A stretch of DNA of 64,000 nt, taken from contig NZ_JBDOQU010000001.1 of the NCBI RefSeq assembly GCF_039839375.1, positions 1 to 64,000 of the forward strand, read 5' to 3'. Source of the DNA: JBDOQU01 sp039839375. GTDB taxonomy: Bacteria; Pseudomonadota; Alphaproteobacteria; DSM-16000; Inquilinaceae. The position numbers and the translations under genes are program-made. The notes under the pieces are model-generated. The model was given only the letters and a program-made list of their open reading frames with translations. It was not told where the DNA came from and did not search any database. Shown here in pieces: positions 32,585 through 41,139 of this stretch; position 1 is the first letter of the stretch, and the number at the start of each line of letters is the position of its first letter.

Positions 32585-33513
32585 GCCGTCGGCGCGCGGC
32601 GGTCCCGGGCTTCACCCCGGGGCCGTCGCGGCGCGCCGCTTCGGTCATCCTGGAACCCTACCTCTATCTCAGCCCGGCCCTGATCCTGCTGGCGCTGACG
32701 ATGTTCGTGCCGCTGGCGATCGGCCTCTCCTACGCCTTCCGCAACATCCGGCTGAACAACCCGTTCGACACCGGCTTCGTGGGGCTGGAGAATTTCGCCA
32801 GGCTGATCGAGGACGACAATTTCTGGCGGGCGCTGGGCAACACGGTGTGGTGGACCGGCGGCTCGCTGATCTTCCAGTTCTTCCTCGGCCTCGGCCTCGC
32901 GCTGCTGCTGAACCGGGCCTTCGCGGGACGGCGGCTGGTGCAGGCGCTGGTCTTCCTGCCCTGGGCCGTGCCGACCTTCCTGTCCGGCCTGACCTGGGCC
33001 TGGCTGTTCAACCCGGTGATCGGCCCGCTGCCGCACTGGATGGCCGCGCTGGGCATCCTGGAGGAGCCCTACAACATCCTGTCGAACCCCGCGATCGCGC
33101 TCTGGGGGCCGATTGTCGCCAATGTCTGGTTCGGCATCCCGTTCTTCGCCATCACGCTGCTGGCGGCCCTCCAGGCGATCCCGTTGGAACTCTATGAGGC
33201 GGCGGCCATCGACGGCGCCACGCCCTGGCAGCGCTTCACCCGCGTCACCCTGCCGTTCCTGGCGCCGACGATCGCGATCACCGTGCTGCTGCGGACGATC
33301 TGGATATCGAACTTCGCCGACCTGATCTGGGTGATGACCTCCGGCGGACCGGCCAACTCGACCCAGATCCTGGCGACCTATATCTTTTCAACCGCATATT
33401 CCCGGCTGGATTTCGGCTACGCCTCGGCCGTGGCGACCGTTCTTCTGGTGCTGCTGATGCTCTACGCCGCGATCCTGATCCGGATGCGCCGGACCCTGAT
33501 GAGGAGGCGCTGA
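32563..33513 (+). CDS. ABC transporter permease (UgpA/MalF type)
   Basis: A 316-residue permease with six helices. The EAA loop reads YEAAAIDGATPWQRFTRVTL. The start overlaps the end of the binding-protein gene by 22 bases (ATG 32563); an upstream in-frame ATG at 32530 is less likely. Confidence 0.9.
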   Translation: MAGGTTVSRRRAAVPGFTPGPSRRAASVILEPYLYLSPALILLALTMFVPLAIGLSYAFRNIRLNNPFDTGFVGLENFARLIEDDNFWRALGNTVWWTGGSLIFQFFLGLGLALLLNRAFAGRRLVQALVFLPWAVPTFLSGLTWAWLFNPVIGPLPHWMAALGILEEPYNILSNPAIALWGPIVANVWFGIPFFAITLLAALQAIPLELYEAAAIDGATPWQRFTRVTLPFLAPTIAITVLLRTIWISNFADLIWVMTSGGPANSTQILATYIFSTAYSRLDFGYASAVATVLLVLLMLYAAILIRMRRTLMRRR

Positions 33514-33514
33514 G

Positions 33515-34366
33515 ATGACGGTCATCGGCCACAGCCCCGCGCGCCGCTTCTTCCTGTCCCTCGGCCATTACGGGGCCATCGGCGCTTACGTGCTGTTCGC
33601 GCTCTTCCCGCTCTTCTGGCTCCTGAAGATCGCCTTCACGCCGGACGATCTGCTCTATACCGAAGGCATCACCTTCTGGCCCTCGGAAACCACGCTGGCG
33701 AATTTCGACTTCGTCCTCTGGGGCAGCAATTTCCCGCGTTATTTCCTGAACAGCGTCATCGTCAGCCTGGGGACCGCGTTCTTCGTCACGCTGATCGCGG
33801 CGTCGGCCGGCTATGCCTTCTCCCGCTTCGACTTCCGGTTCAAGCCGGTGGTCGTCTTCGTGATGCTGCTGACCCAGATGTTCCCGCTGGTGATGGTGAT
33901 CGCGCCGATCTACCGGCTGATGGCCCCGTTGGGCCTGACCGACAGCCTGACCGGCCTGATCATCATCTACACCGCCTTCAACGTGCCCTTTGCGACCTTC
34001 CTGATGCAGTCCTTCTTCGACGGCATCCCGAAGGATCTGGAGGAAGCGGCAATGATGGATGGCTGCACGCGGCTGATGGCGCTCCGTAAGGTCATCTTCC
34101 CGCTGACCCTGCCGGGCATGGGCGCGACGCTGGGCTTCGTCTTCACCGCGGCGTGGAGCGAGCTTCTGTTCGCGCTGATGCTCATCAACAGCGACAGCCA
34201 GAAGACCTTCGCGGTCGGCCTGCTGACCTTCGTCTCCAAGTTCGGCGTCGATTGGGGGCAGATGATGGCCGCCGCGGTGCTGGCGCTCATTCCGGCCTGC
34301 ATCTTCTTCGCGCTGATCCAGCGCTATCTCGTCCAGGGACTGACCGCCGGCGCGGTCAAGGGGTAA
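33515..34366 (+). CDS. ABC transporter permease (UgpE/MalG type)
   Basis: A 283-residue permease, six helices, with EAA loop DLEEAAMMDGCTRLMALRKV. It follows the first permease with one base between them (stop TGA, then ATG), so expression is coupled. It pairs with that permease in one importer. Confidence 0.9.
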   Translation: MTVIGHSPARRFFLSLGHYGAIGAYVLFALFPLFWLLKIAFTPDDLLYTEGITFWPSETTLANFDFVLWGSNFPRYFLNSVIVSLGTAFFVTLIAASAGYAFSRFDFRFKPVVVFVMLLTQMFPLVMVIAPIYRLMAPLGLTDSLTGLIIIYTAFNVPFATFLMQSFFDGIPKDLEEAAMMDGCTRLMALRKVIFPLTLPGMGATLGFVFTAAWSELLFALMLINSDSQKTFAVGLLTFVSKFGVDWGQMMAAAVLALIPACIFFALIQRYLVQGLTAGAVKG

Positions 34367-34369
34367 GCC

Positions 34370-35434
34370 ATGGCGTCCGTCACCATCCACGAAGTCCACA
34401 AGGCCTACGGGGCCGTCCATGTCCTCAAGGGCGTCGACCTCGCCATCGAGGATGGGGAGTTCGTCGTCCTGGTCGGCCCGTCCGGCTGCGGGAAATCCAC
34501 GCTGCTGCGGATGATCGCGGGGCTTGAGGAGATCACCGGCGGAATCGTGCGCATCGGCGATCGCGTGGTCAACGACGTGGCCCCCAAGGATCGCGACATC
34601 GCCATGGTGTTCCAGTCCTACGCGCTCTACCCGCACATGTCGGTCAACCGCAATATGGGCTTCAGCCTGGAACTGCGGAAGCGTGCGCGGGACTTCATCC
34701 GGGAGCAGGTGGACAGGGCGGCGGGCATTCTCGGCCTGTCGGCGTTGCTGGAACGCCTGCCGAAGGAGCTTTCGGGCGGCCAGCGCCAGCGCGTCGCCAT
34801 GGGCCGGGCGATCGTCCGCCAGCCCCAGGTCTTCCTGTTCGACGAGCCGCTGTCGAACCTGGACGCCAAGCTGCGCGTGCAGATGCGCACGGAGATCAAG
34901 TCGCTGCACCAGGAACTGCGGACGACCTCCGTCTACGTCACCCACGACCAGGTCGAAGCGATGACCATGGCCGACCGGATCGTCATCATGCATGACGGCG
35001 TCATCCAGCAGATCGGCACGCCGCTGGACCTCTACGACCGGCCGGTCAACCGCTTCGTCGCCGGCTTCATCGGCTCCCCCTCCATGAACTTCCTGACCGG
35101 CATGGCGGGCGAGGGCGGAGTGGGGCTGGACGAGGGCGTGACATTGCCTCTGGGCGCGGCGGCCGGCCTCAAGGGGGAGGAGATCGTCTACGGCATAAGG
35201 CCGGAGAACATCGCCCTCGACCCCTCCGGCCGGACGGGCGTTCCCGCGACCGTCGAGGTGGTGGAGCCGACCGGCCTCTCGACCCTCGTCTATTGTCGGG
35301 TCGCAGGCCATCAAATCTGCGTCTTCGCCATGAACCGCCCTGATGTCGAGCGAGGGCAGAGCGTCGGCCTCCTGCCCGACACGGGCAAGCTGCACCTGTT
35401 CGATCCCCACACCGGCGACCGGATCGAGACCTGA
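34370..35434 (+). CDS. ABC transporter ATP-binding protein (UgpC/MalK type)
   Basis: A 354-residue ATPase. Walker A GPSGCGKST, signature LSGGQRQRVAMGRAIV, Walker B VFLFDEPLSNLD, plus a C-terminal TOBE/OB regulatory domain (about 240-354). It starts 3 bases after the second permease. Last gene of the importer; an AsnB-like gene follows after 65 bases. Confidence 0.93.
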   Translation: MASVTIHEVHKAYGAVHVLKGVDLAIEDGEFVVLVGPSGCGKSTLLRMIAGLEEITGGIVRIGDRVVNDVAPKDRDIAMVFQSYALYPHMSVNRNMGFSLELRKRARDFIREQVDRAAGILGLSALLERLPKELSGGQRQRVAMGRAIVRQPQVFLFDEPLSNLDAKLRVQMRTEIKSLHQELRTTSVYVTHDQVEAMTMADRIVIMHDGVIQQIGTPLDLYDRPVNRFVAGFIGSPSMNFLTGMAGEGGVGLDEGVTLPLGAAAGLKGEEIVYGIRPENIALDPSGRTGVPATVEVVEPTGLSTLVYCRVAGHQICVFAMNRPDVERGQSVGLLPDTGKLHLFDPHTGDRIET

Positions 35435-35499
35435 CGGGTTCCCAACCCTCCGCCGATCGCCCAGGATGGGCCGGAATCGTTGAAGGACAGGAGGAAGCT

Positions 35500-37008
35500 A
35501 TGTGCGGCATCGTCGCGCTCTGGAACGCGGGCTCGGAGGAGTTGGCCGCTTCGATGACGCGGAAGATCGCCCATCGCGGGCCTGACGAATTTGCGATCGG
35601 GCGGGTCGGCGACGGCCCCGGCATCCTCGGCCATTGCCGGCTTTCGATCATCGGCCCCGACAATGGCCGCCAGCCGATCCATCATGGCGGCGCGGCGCTG
35701 GTCGCCAACGGTGAGATCTATAATCACCTCGACCTGCGGGCCATCCTCGGCGCGGACCTCTTCCGGACGGACAGCGACAGCGAGACGATCATCCGTCTTT
35801 TCGATACCGCCAGTCGGGGGACCGGGGGCGGGCGCTGGATCGACCGGCTGGACGGCATGTTCGGCTTCGTGCTGTGCGACGGGGAAAAGCTGATCGCCGC
35901 CCGCGATCCTCTGGGCATCAAGCCGCTCTACATGGCGCGGCTGGGCGAGGGGCTGGCCTTCGCGTCTGAGGTCAAGGCGTTCGACGGCTTGGGCGTGGAG
36001 GATGTCGCCGCCATCCCGCCCGGCCATCTCTTCGATAGCCGCCACGGCCTGCGCCGCTGGCACCGGATGCCCCACGGCGCTGCCCTGCCGGAGCCGGGGC
36101 TGGACGTCGACGGTCTGGCGGCGGAGCTTCGGCTGGTGCTGGAGGATGCCGTCCGCAAATGGTCGATGAGCGACGTTGGCTTCGGCGCCTTCCTGTCCGG
36201 CGGGCTCGATTCCTCGATCATCGCCGCGCTGGCGAACCGGGTGCTCGGCGGCGGCCTCAGGACCTTCGCCGTCGGCGTCGAAGGCAGCCCCGACCTCGCC
36301 GCCGCGCGGCGGGTCGCCGACCATATCGGCAGCGACCATCATGAACTCCGCTTCACCGCGGATGATATCGCCGCGGCGTTCGAGGAGGTGATCTACCATC
36401 TGGAAAGCCCCGACGTGGACCTCGTCCGCAGCGCCGTGCCGACCCATTTCGCCGCCCTTCTGGCGCGCCGGCACGTCAAGGTGACGCTGACCGGGGAGGG
36501 GGCGGACGAGCTGTTCGCCGGCTACGCCTACCACAAACCCTATGCCGGCAACCCGGTCGCCCTGGCGCAGGAGATCACGCGCTCGCTCGGCACGATGCAC
36601 AACATCAACCTCCAACGCGTCGACCGGCTGACCATGGCCCAGGGGCTGGAAGCGCGGACGCCCTTCCTCGACCGCGACCTGATCGCCTTCGCCCAGACCA
36701 TCCCGGTCGACCTCAAGCTGAGACGGGAGCCGGACGGGCGGCTCGTCGAGAAATGGATATTGCGCAAGGCCTGCGAGGACCTGCTGCCCGACGACATCGT
36801 GTGGCGGGTGAAGGCCCAGTTCGACGAAGGCTCCGGCATGGTCGCCTCGCTCCAGCAGGCGCTGGCCATCGCCACGGGCCTCGACGGCGAAATCGACCGC
36901 GAACAGGAAGGCCGCTTCTACCGCTCCCTGGTGGAGAAACGCTACGCCGACCCCGCCCGCATCTTCGCCACCGCCGGCACCTGGTCCTCCGACCGCGTAG
37001 TCGCCTAG
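35500..37008 (+). CDS. asnB: Asparagine synthetase (glutamine-hydrolysing)-like protein
   Basis: A 502-residue amidotransferase. Met1-Cys2-Gly-Ile places the class II glutaminase nucleophile Cys2 at the N-terminus (MCGIVALWN, HRGPDEF, CRLSIIG). The ATP-pyrophosphatase half has FLSGGLDSSIIAAL and later TGEGADELFAGYAYHK. Length is shorter than E. coli AsnB (about 550). AGGAGG precedes the ATG. Because it lies directly after a solute importer, and not with amino-acid biosynthesis genes, it may amidate or adenylate another substrate; a normal AsnB role is the null hypothesis. Confidence 0.85.
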   Translation: MCGIVALWNAGSEELAASMTRKIAHRGPDEFAIGRVGDGPGILGHCRLSIIGPDNGRQPIHHGGAALVANGEIYNHLDLRAILGADLFRTDSDSETIIRLFDTASRGTGGGRWIDRLDGMFGFVLCDGEKLIAARDPLGIKPLYMARLGEGLAFASEVKAFDGLGVEDVAAIPPGHLFDSRHGLRRWHRMPHGAALPEPGLDVDGLAAELRLVLEDAVRKWSMSDVGFGAFLSGGLDSSIIAALANRVLGGGLRTFAVGVEGSPDLAAARRVADHIGSDHHELRFTADDIAAAFEEVIYHLESPDVDLVRSAVPTHFAALLARRHVKVTLTGEGADELFAGYAYHKPYAGNPVALAQEITRSLGTMHNINLQRVDRLTMAQGLEARTPFLDRDLIAFAQTIPVDLKLRREPDGRLVEKWILRKACEDLLPDDIVWRVKAQFDEGSGMVASLQQALAIATGLDGEIDREQEGRFYRSLVEKRYADPARIFATAGTWSSDRVVA

Positions 37009-37108
37009 ACAACACCGTCCGGACAGGATAGTATTCCTGCAACAGTCGCCCGAACTCCCACCCGTTCTCCCTCATGGTGAGCCTGTCGAACCATGCCGGC
37101 GCGGAACC

Positions 37109-37517
37109 AAAAGCCGACAAAAGCCCACACCAGAAAAAGCCCTGCGCCACGATCCAGTTGGTCATTCCGGCCCCCGAGCCACTGGTGTCCGGTTTAGAAT
37201 ATCGGGTTGTGTGCACCAGTCTCAGAGACTCTCTTAAGTCGTCAAAGGAGTGCCTGCCACCGTTGTTTCAGCGACTTTTGGCGGAGAAATCGCTTAAGGG
37301 AGTTGATCCTCGTCGGCCTTCGGCTCTGACGGGACGACTGGTGCGAGTGCGATAAGCCGTTTTTAATCGCATAGGTCGCGGAAAAATCTAAACCGGACAC
37401 CAGTGGCCCCCGAGCCGGAATCCATGGGCCGGAGACGCCGCGCCGGTGGCGAAGGATCGGGTACGGTCGCGTCCGCCATCGACGCCCTATGGATGCCGGA
37501 TCGGGGTCCGGCATGAC
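37109..37517. repeat. Repeat unit A (interrupted by the MITE-like element)
   Basis: The unit begins AAAAGCCGACAAAAGCCCAC, runs through GTTGGTCATTCCGG and CCGGAATCCATGGGCCGG, and ends ATGCCGGATCGGGG... GGCATGACG. The same order is seen in unit B (37556-37724). Without the 228-bp insertion and one 8-bp duplicate, the two units have similar lengths. The stretch 37009-37998 holds these repeats and no gene that I can support. Confidence 0.75.
37179..37406. mobile_element. 228-bp MITE-like element with terminal inverted repeats and 8-bp target duplication
   Basis: The ends are CCACTGGTGTCCGGTTTAG (37179-37197) and its exact reverse complement (37388-37406). They are flanked by CCCCCGAG on both sides (37171-37178 and 37407-37414), a perfect 8-bp target-site duplication. 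The related repeat copy B carries the uninterrupted site once (37614-37621). The interior has no transposase-length frame, so the element is non-autonomous and would need a transposase supplied elsewhere. An 8-bp duplication occurs in several IS families, so I do not name one. Confidence 0.85.
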
Positions 37518-37555
37518 GGCGATGGGGGACGGGCGGCGCTATTGTTCAGCAGGAA

Positions 37556-37724
37556 AAAGCCGACAAAAGCCAACACCAGAAAAAGCCTGCCACGCCCCAG
37601 TTGGTCATTCCGGCCCCCGAGCCGGAATCCATAGGCCGGCGACGCCGCGCCGGCGGTGAAGAACCGGATTCGGCCCTGCCCGCCATCGACGTCCCATGGA
37701 TGCCGGATCGTGGTCCGGCATGAC
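37556..37724. repeat. Repeat unit B (uninterrupted)
   Basis: This second copy of the unit has AAAGCCGACAAAAGCCAACA at the left, GGTCATTCCGGCCCCCGAG... GGAATCCATAGG in the middle and GGATGCCGGATCGTGGTCC at the right. It gives the empty target site for the element at 37179-37406. The region 139-243 is the same family on the other strand. Confidence 0.75.
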
Positions 37725-37779
37725 GATGGTGAGGAACGAGGCGCCCAAAATGACGACGAATGATGACAAATGATGACGC

Positions 37780-37975
37780 CCGGAAAAGCCTTCTCGCCGT
37801 TGAGGAGAGGGTTTGGTGAGGGGGTGGTTTCGCCCGGTGGTCGACGCGCGGCCGAAGGATTGTCCCCCTCACCCTCCCATCCGCTACGCGGACGGGTCCC
37901 TCCCTCTCCCCGGAGGGGCGAGGGCTTACTTTTTTGCCCTCGCCCCTCCGGGGAGAGGGTTGGGTGAGGGGCCTT
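37780..37975. repeat. REP-like hairpin cluster downstream of the sugar operon
   Basis: Three GC-rich hairpin units: CTTCTCGCCGTTGAGGAGA-type, CACCCTCCCATCCGCTACGC-type, and CCCTCGCCCCTCCGGGGAGA-type (about 37937-37961), the last followed by GGTTGGGTGAGGGGCCTTGG. The family also occurs at 3.8, 10.4 and 22.0 kb. It sits directly beyond the stop of the minus-strand operon and may end its transcript. Confidence 0.65.
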
Positions 37976-37998
37976 GGTTGGTGAAGTTGGTTGTACCC

Positions 37999-38841
37999 CT
38001 ATCCCTTCACCCCGCCGGCCGTTAGCCCGCTCACCACGCGCTCCTGGAAGACGACGATCAGGATGGTGATCGGCACCAGCGCCACGATCAGCGCCGCTGA
38101 AATGAGGGGCCAGGGGAAGGCGAACTCGCCCTGATAGAGGGTGATGCCGACCGAAACCGTCCTCATCTCCTGGCTGGACATGAAGGATAGCGCCAGCAGG
38201 AATTCGTCCCAGGCGTTGACGAAGGCCAGCAGCCCTGCCGTGAACACGCCGGGAGCCGACAGCGGGACGATGACCCGGAAGAGCGCGCCAAGCCTCGTGC
38301 AGCCGTCGATCATCGCTGCGTTCTCCAGGTCGCGCGGAATGCCGGAGAAGAAGCTGACCAGCACCAGCGTGCAGACCGGCATGCTGAGCACCGCATAGGG
38401 CAGGACCAGCGACGGGTAGGTGTTGAGCAGGCCGAGCGCACGCATGATCTCGAACAGCGGGACCATCAGGGTGATCAGCGGGAAGGTCGAGACGGCGACC
38501 ATCCCGGCCAGGATCAGATTGCGGAAGGGCACCCGCAGCCGGGCGATGGCGTAAGCGGCGAGGCTGGAGACGAAGACCGCGAGCGCCGTCGACAGGCAGG
38601 CGACGACGAAGCTGTTGAGCAGGAAGCGCAGCAGCGGCTGTTCGCTGAAGGCGGTCATGTAATTGACGATGGTCGGATCGGCCGGCCAATAGGTGATCGG
38701 CAGGCTCGTCAGCTCCGATTCCGTCTTCAGCGATGTCAGGAAGATCCAGAGCGGCGGGAACAGGCCGTTCATCACCACGATCAGGGCTGCGAGCCGCAGC
38801 CAGACGCGGTGGTCGGCGAACAGGCGGTTGAAATTGTCCAT
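37999..38841 (-). CDS. ABC transporter permease (MalG/UgpE type), sugar operon
   Basis: A 280-residue permease with six helices. The EAA loop is DLENAAMIDGCTRLGALFRV, and the C-terminus FQERVVSGLTAGGVKG is typical. Last gene of the long minus-strand operon that begins near 50486. It pairs with the permease at 38854-39774 in an importer for the operon's glycoside or sugar. Confidence 0.9.
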   Translation of the reverse strand: MDNFNRLFADHRVWLRLAALIVVMNGLFPPLWIFLTSLKTESELTSLPITYWPADPTIVNYMTAFSEQPLLRFLLNSFVVACLSTALAVFVSSLAAYAIARLRVPFRNLILAGMVAVSTFPLITLMVPLFEIMRALGLLNTYPSLVLPYAVLSMPVCTLVLVSFFSGIPRDLENAAMIDGCTRLGALFRVIVPLSAPGVFTAGLLAFVNAWDEFLLALSFMSSQEMRTVSVGITLYQGEFAFPWPLISAALIVALVPITILIVVFQERVVSGLTAGGVKG

Positions 38842-38853
38842 CGTGGCGGTTCC

Positions 38854-39774
38854 CTACCCGTTCGATCCGTAGATGTGCTTCAGGTAGAAAACTGTCGCCA
38901 GCATCGACACGATGAACATCAGCACGGCCAGCGTGGACCCGTAGCCGAAATCCAGGAAGTCCAGCGTCGTGGTGTGGATGTACATCGCCAGCGTCTCCGT
39001 GGTGCGGCCAGGGCCGCCCCGCGTCATGGCGTAGGGGATGTCGAAGGTCTGGATCGCGGTGATGGTGCGGAAGATCATCGCGACCACGATCGCCGGCATC
39101 AGCATCGGCAGGGTGATGCGCCGGAAGCATTGCCAGCGCGATGCGCCGTCGACGGTTGCCGCCTCGTATAGGCTCTTGGGGATCGTCTGCAGCCCGGCCA
39201 GCAGAATCAGCGCGACGAAGCTGGAGGTCTTCCAGATGATGGCGATGCAGATGGCGGCGAAGGCCAGCGCCGGCTCGATCAGCCACAGGGGCGGCTCGAA
39301 GCCCAGCCGGGCGATGATGTCGTTGACGATGCCGTAGGTCGAATCGAAGAACCAGCGGAAGATCAGCCCCGCGAAGACCAGCGGCAGCGCCCAGGGCAGC
39401 AGCAGCGAAAGGCGGACCGGCCAGCGCGTGCGGAAGGGCAGGTTCGCCAGAAGCGCCAGCCCCAGCCCGACGATCATGGCGCCGGGCACGGTGATGAGCG
39501 TGTAGAGGACCGTGTTCCAGGTCACGTCCCAGAAGCGCGGATCGGAAAGCGCATCCCGGTAGTTCAGCAGCCCGACGAAGGGGCGGCCGATCCAGGGTTC
39601 CGCCAGCCGGATCGTGAAGAAGCTGGAATAGATCAGCCTTCCGACCGGATAGAGGACGATCAGGCTCAACAGCGCCGCCGCCGGCAGCAGCAGGAGCAGC
39701 CCCAGCGACCGTTCGCTGAGGTCGCCCAGCGAGAACCGCCTGCGGGTCGAAGGGATTGTGTCCGACGCGGTCAT
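38854..39774 (-). CDS. ABC transporter permease (MalF/UgpA type), sugar operon
   Basis: A 306-residue permease, six helices. EAA loop YEAATVDGASRWQCFRRITL. Twelve bases separate it from the next permease, so they are co-translated. It belongs to the importer encoded in the candidate sulfosugar operon. Confidence 0.9.
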   Translation of the reverse strand: MTASDTIPSTRRRFSLGDLSERSLGLLLLLPAAALLSLIVLYPVGRLIYSSFFTIRLAEPWIGRPFVGLLNYRDALSDPRFWDVTWNTVLYTLITVPGAMIVGLGLALLANLPFRTRWPVRLSLLLPWALPLVFAGLIFRWFFDSTYGIVNDIIARLGFEPPLWLIEPALAFAAICIAIIWKTSSFVALILLAGLQTIPKSLYEAATVDGASRWQCFRRITLPMLMPAIVVAMIFRTITAIQTFDIPYAMTRGGPGRTTETLAMYIHTTTLDFLDFGYGSTLAVLMFIVSMLATVFYLKHIYGSNG

Positions 39775-39839
39775 GGGGCCGCCTTCGTCTCCTGATGTGC
39801 GGAAAGGGCGGGGGAGGTGGACGCCTCCCCCGCTGCGGT

Positions 39840-41099
39840 TCAGCGCAGCACGCGCTGGAGGCGGGCCTCCATGTCGGCGATCGCGTCCTCAGGGGATTTG
39901 ATGCCGGCCAGCACCGCGTTGGTATTGGTGCGGATCGTCTCCGACACCTCCGGATAGCGGGGGCTGACCGGACGCGACCGGGCGGTCTGGACGACCGGCA
40001 GCGCCTGGGCGAACCACGGGTTGGCCTCGAGCACCGCCGGGTCCTCGTAGACCGACGGGATCGCCGGCAGGTTCGACGCGTTGACCGCCAGATGGCTGGA
40101 GCCTTCGGGTCCGGAGAGGAAGCGGATCAGGTCGACCGCCTGCTCCTTGTTGTCGGAGAAGGCGCTGACCGCCCATTGCCAGCCGCCGATGCAGGTCGCC
40201 GGCTCGCCGCCCTCGAAGGAGGGCAGGGGGACGACGCCGACCTTGCCGGCCACGGCGCTGTCCTCGCCCTGGAACAGGTTCCAGCCATAGCCCCAGAGCT
40301 GGGCGAAGACGACGTTGCCGGACTGGAATTCCTGGCGGGTGGTGTCGGTCGCGACCTCGGCGATGTTCTCCTTGGTCACGCCCTGCTCGATGGTCGACAG
40401 TAGGAAGTCGAAGGCCTGCATGGCGGCCTCCTCGTCGATGTCGACCTCGCCTTCGGCGTTCAGGAGCTCGCCGCCGGCGCCCCAATAGGGGACGAGGAAG
40501 GTGCAGTTCGTGCCCTCGATCGGCGCGCCCTGATAGGAGAAGCCCTGGAGGTTCGGATCGCCTTCGCCTTCCAGGATCGTCTTCGCCTGGCTCATTAGCT
40601 CTGCCCAGGTTGTCGGCGGCTCAAACCCGTACTCCTCCAGAAGGTCTTTGCGGTAATAAAGGAAGAGGGCGTCGGCGAAGGCCGGCAGGCCGATCAACTC
40701 GCCGTCCACCTGGTTGGATTCGGCGTAGACCGGCAGGTACTGCTCCAGGATCGCGTCGCGCTCCTCGCCCAGATAGCTGTCCAGCGGCTCGGCCCAGCCG
40801 GCGGCGGCGTACTGCGCCGGGCGGACGACGTCGATCAGGAAGACGTCGATGGCGCTGTCGCCGCTGGTCAGCACCGTGGTCAGATATTGCTGTTGAAGTT
40901 CCGACGTCGCGCCGCCGACCTCAAGCTCGACATTCACGCCCGGGTTGGCTTCCTCATACCGCTCCAGAAGCGGCTCCATGACGTCGGGGCGCTGCTGGCC
41001 GCCGATGAACACGCGCAGATCCTGCGCCTGGGCCGTGGCGGAAGCGGCAAGGCCGATCGCGGTCAGTCCGCCCAGGATCAGATGGTGACGTTTGGTCAT
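39840..41099 (-). CDS. ABC transporter substrate-binding protein, sugar operon
   Basis: A 419-residue family-1 binding protein with signal peptide (residues 1-25, ASATAQAQ). DLRVFIGGQQRPDVMEPLLE opens the mature part; VFLIDVVRPAQYAAAGWAEP is the hinge block. A sulfoquinovosyl-glycerol binding protein (SmoF) serves an analogous importer in Agrobacterium, so a sulfonated glycoside is a reasonable candidate ligand here; that is inference from the operon, not from pocket residues. Confidence 0.88.
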   Translation of the reverse strand: MTKRHHLILGGLTAIGLAASATAQAQDLRVFIGGQQRPDVMEPLLERYEEANPGVNVELEVGGATSELQQQYLTTVLTSGDSAIDVFLIDVVRPAQYAAAGWAEPLDSYLGEERDAILEQYLPVYAESNQVDGELIGLPAFADALFLYYRKDLLEEYGFEPPTTWAELMSQAKTILEGEGDPNLQGFSYQGAPIEGTNCTFLVPYWGAGGELLNAEGEVDIDEEAAMQAFDFLLSTIEQGVTKENIAEVATDTTRQEFQSGNVVFAQLWGYGWNLFQGEDSAVAGKVGVVPLPSFEGGEPATCIGGWQWAVSAFSDNKEQAVDLIRFLSGPEGSSHLAVNASNLPAIPSVYEDPAVLEANPWFAQALPVVQTARSRPVSPRYPEVSETIRTNTNAVLAGIKSPEDAIADMEARLQRVLR

Positions 41100-41139
41100 C
41101 GTTGTTTCCTCCCTTTTTGATGTTGAGTGATTGAAGGGT

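Noticed and set aside
33278..35410. 710-residue open frame on the minus strand
   Set aside because: Antisense of two permeases and the ATPase; its product is low-complexity Arg/His/Asp/Gln-rich and has no domain.
37242..37514. 90-codon minus-strand frame spanning the right end of the MITE-like element
   Set aside because: It crosses the element boundary into a non-coding repeat, so it is a chance frame and not a transposase.
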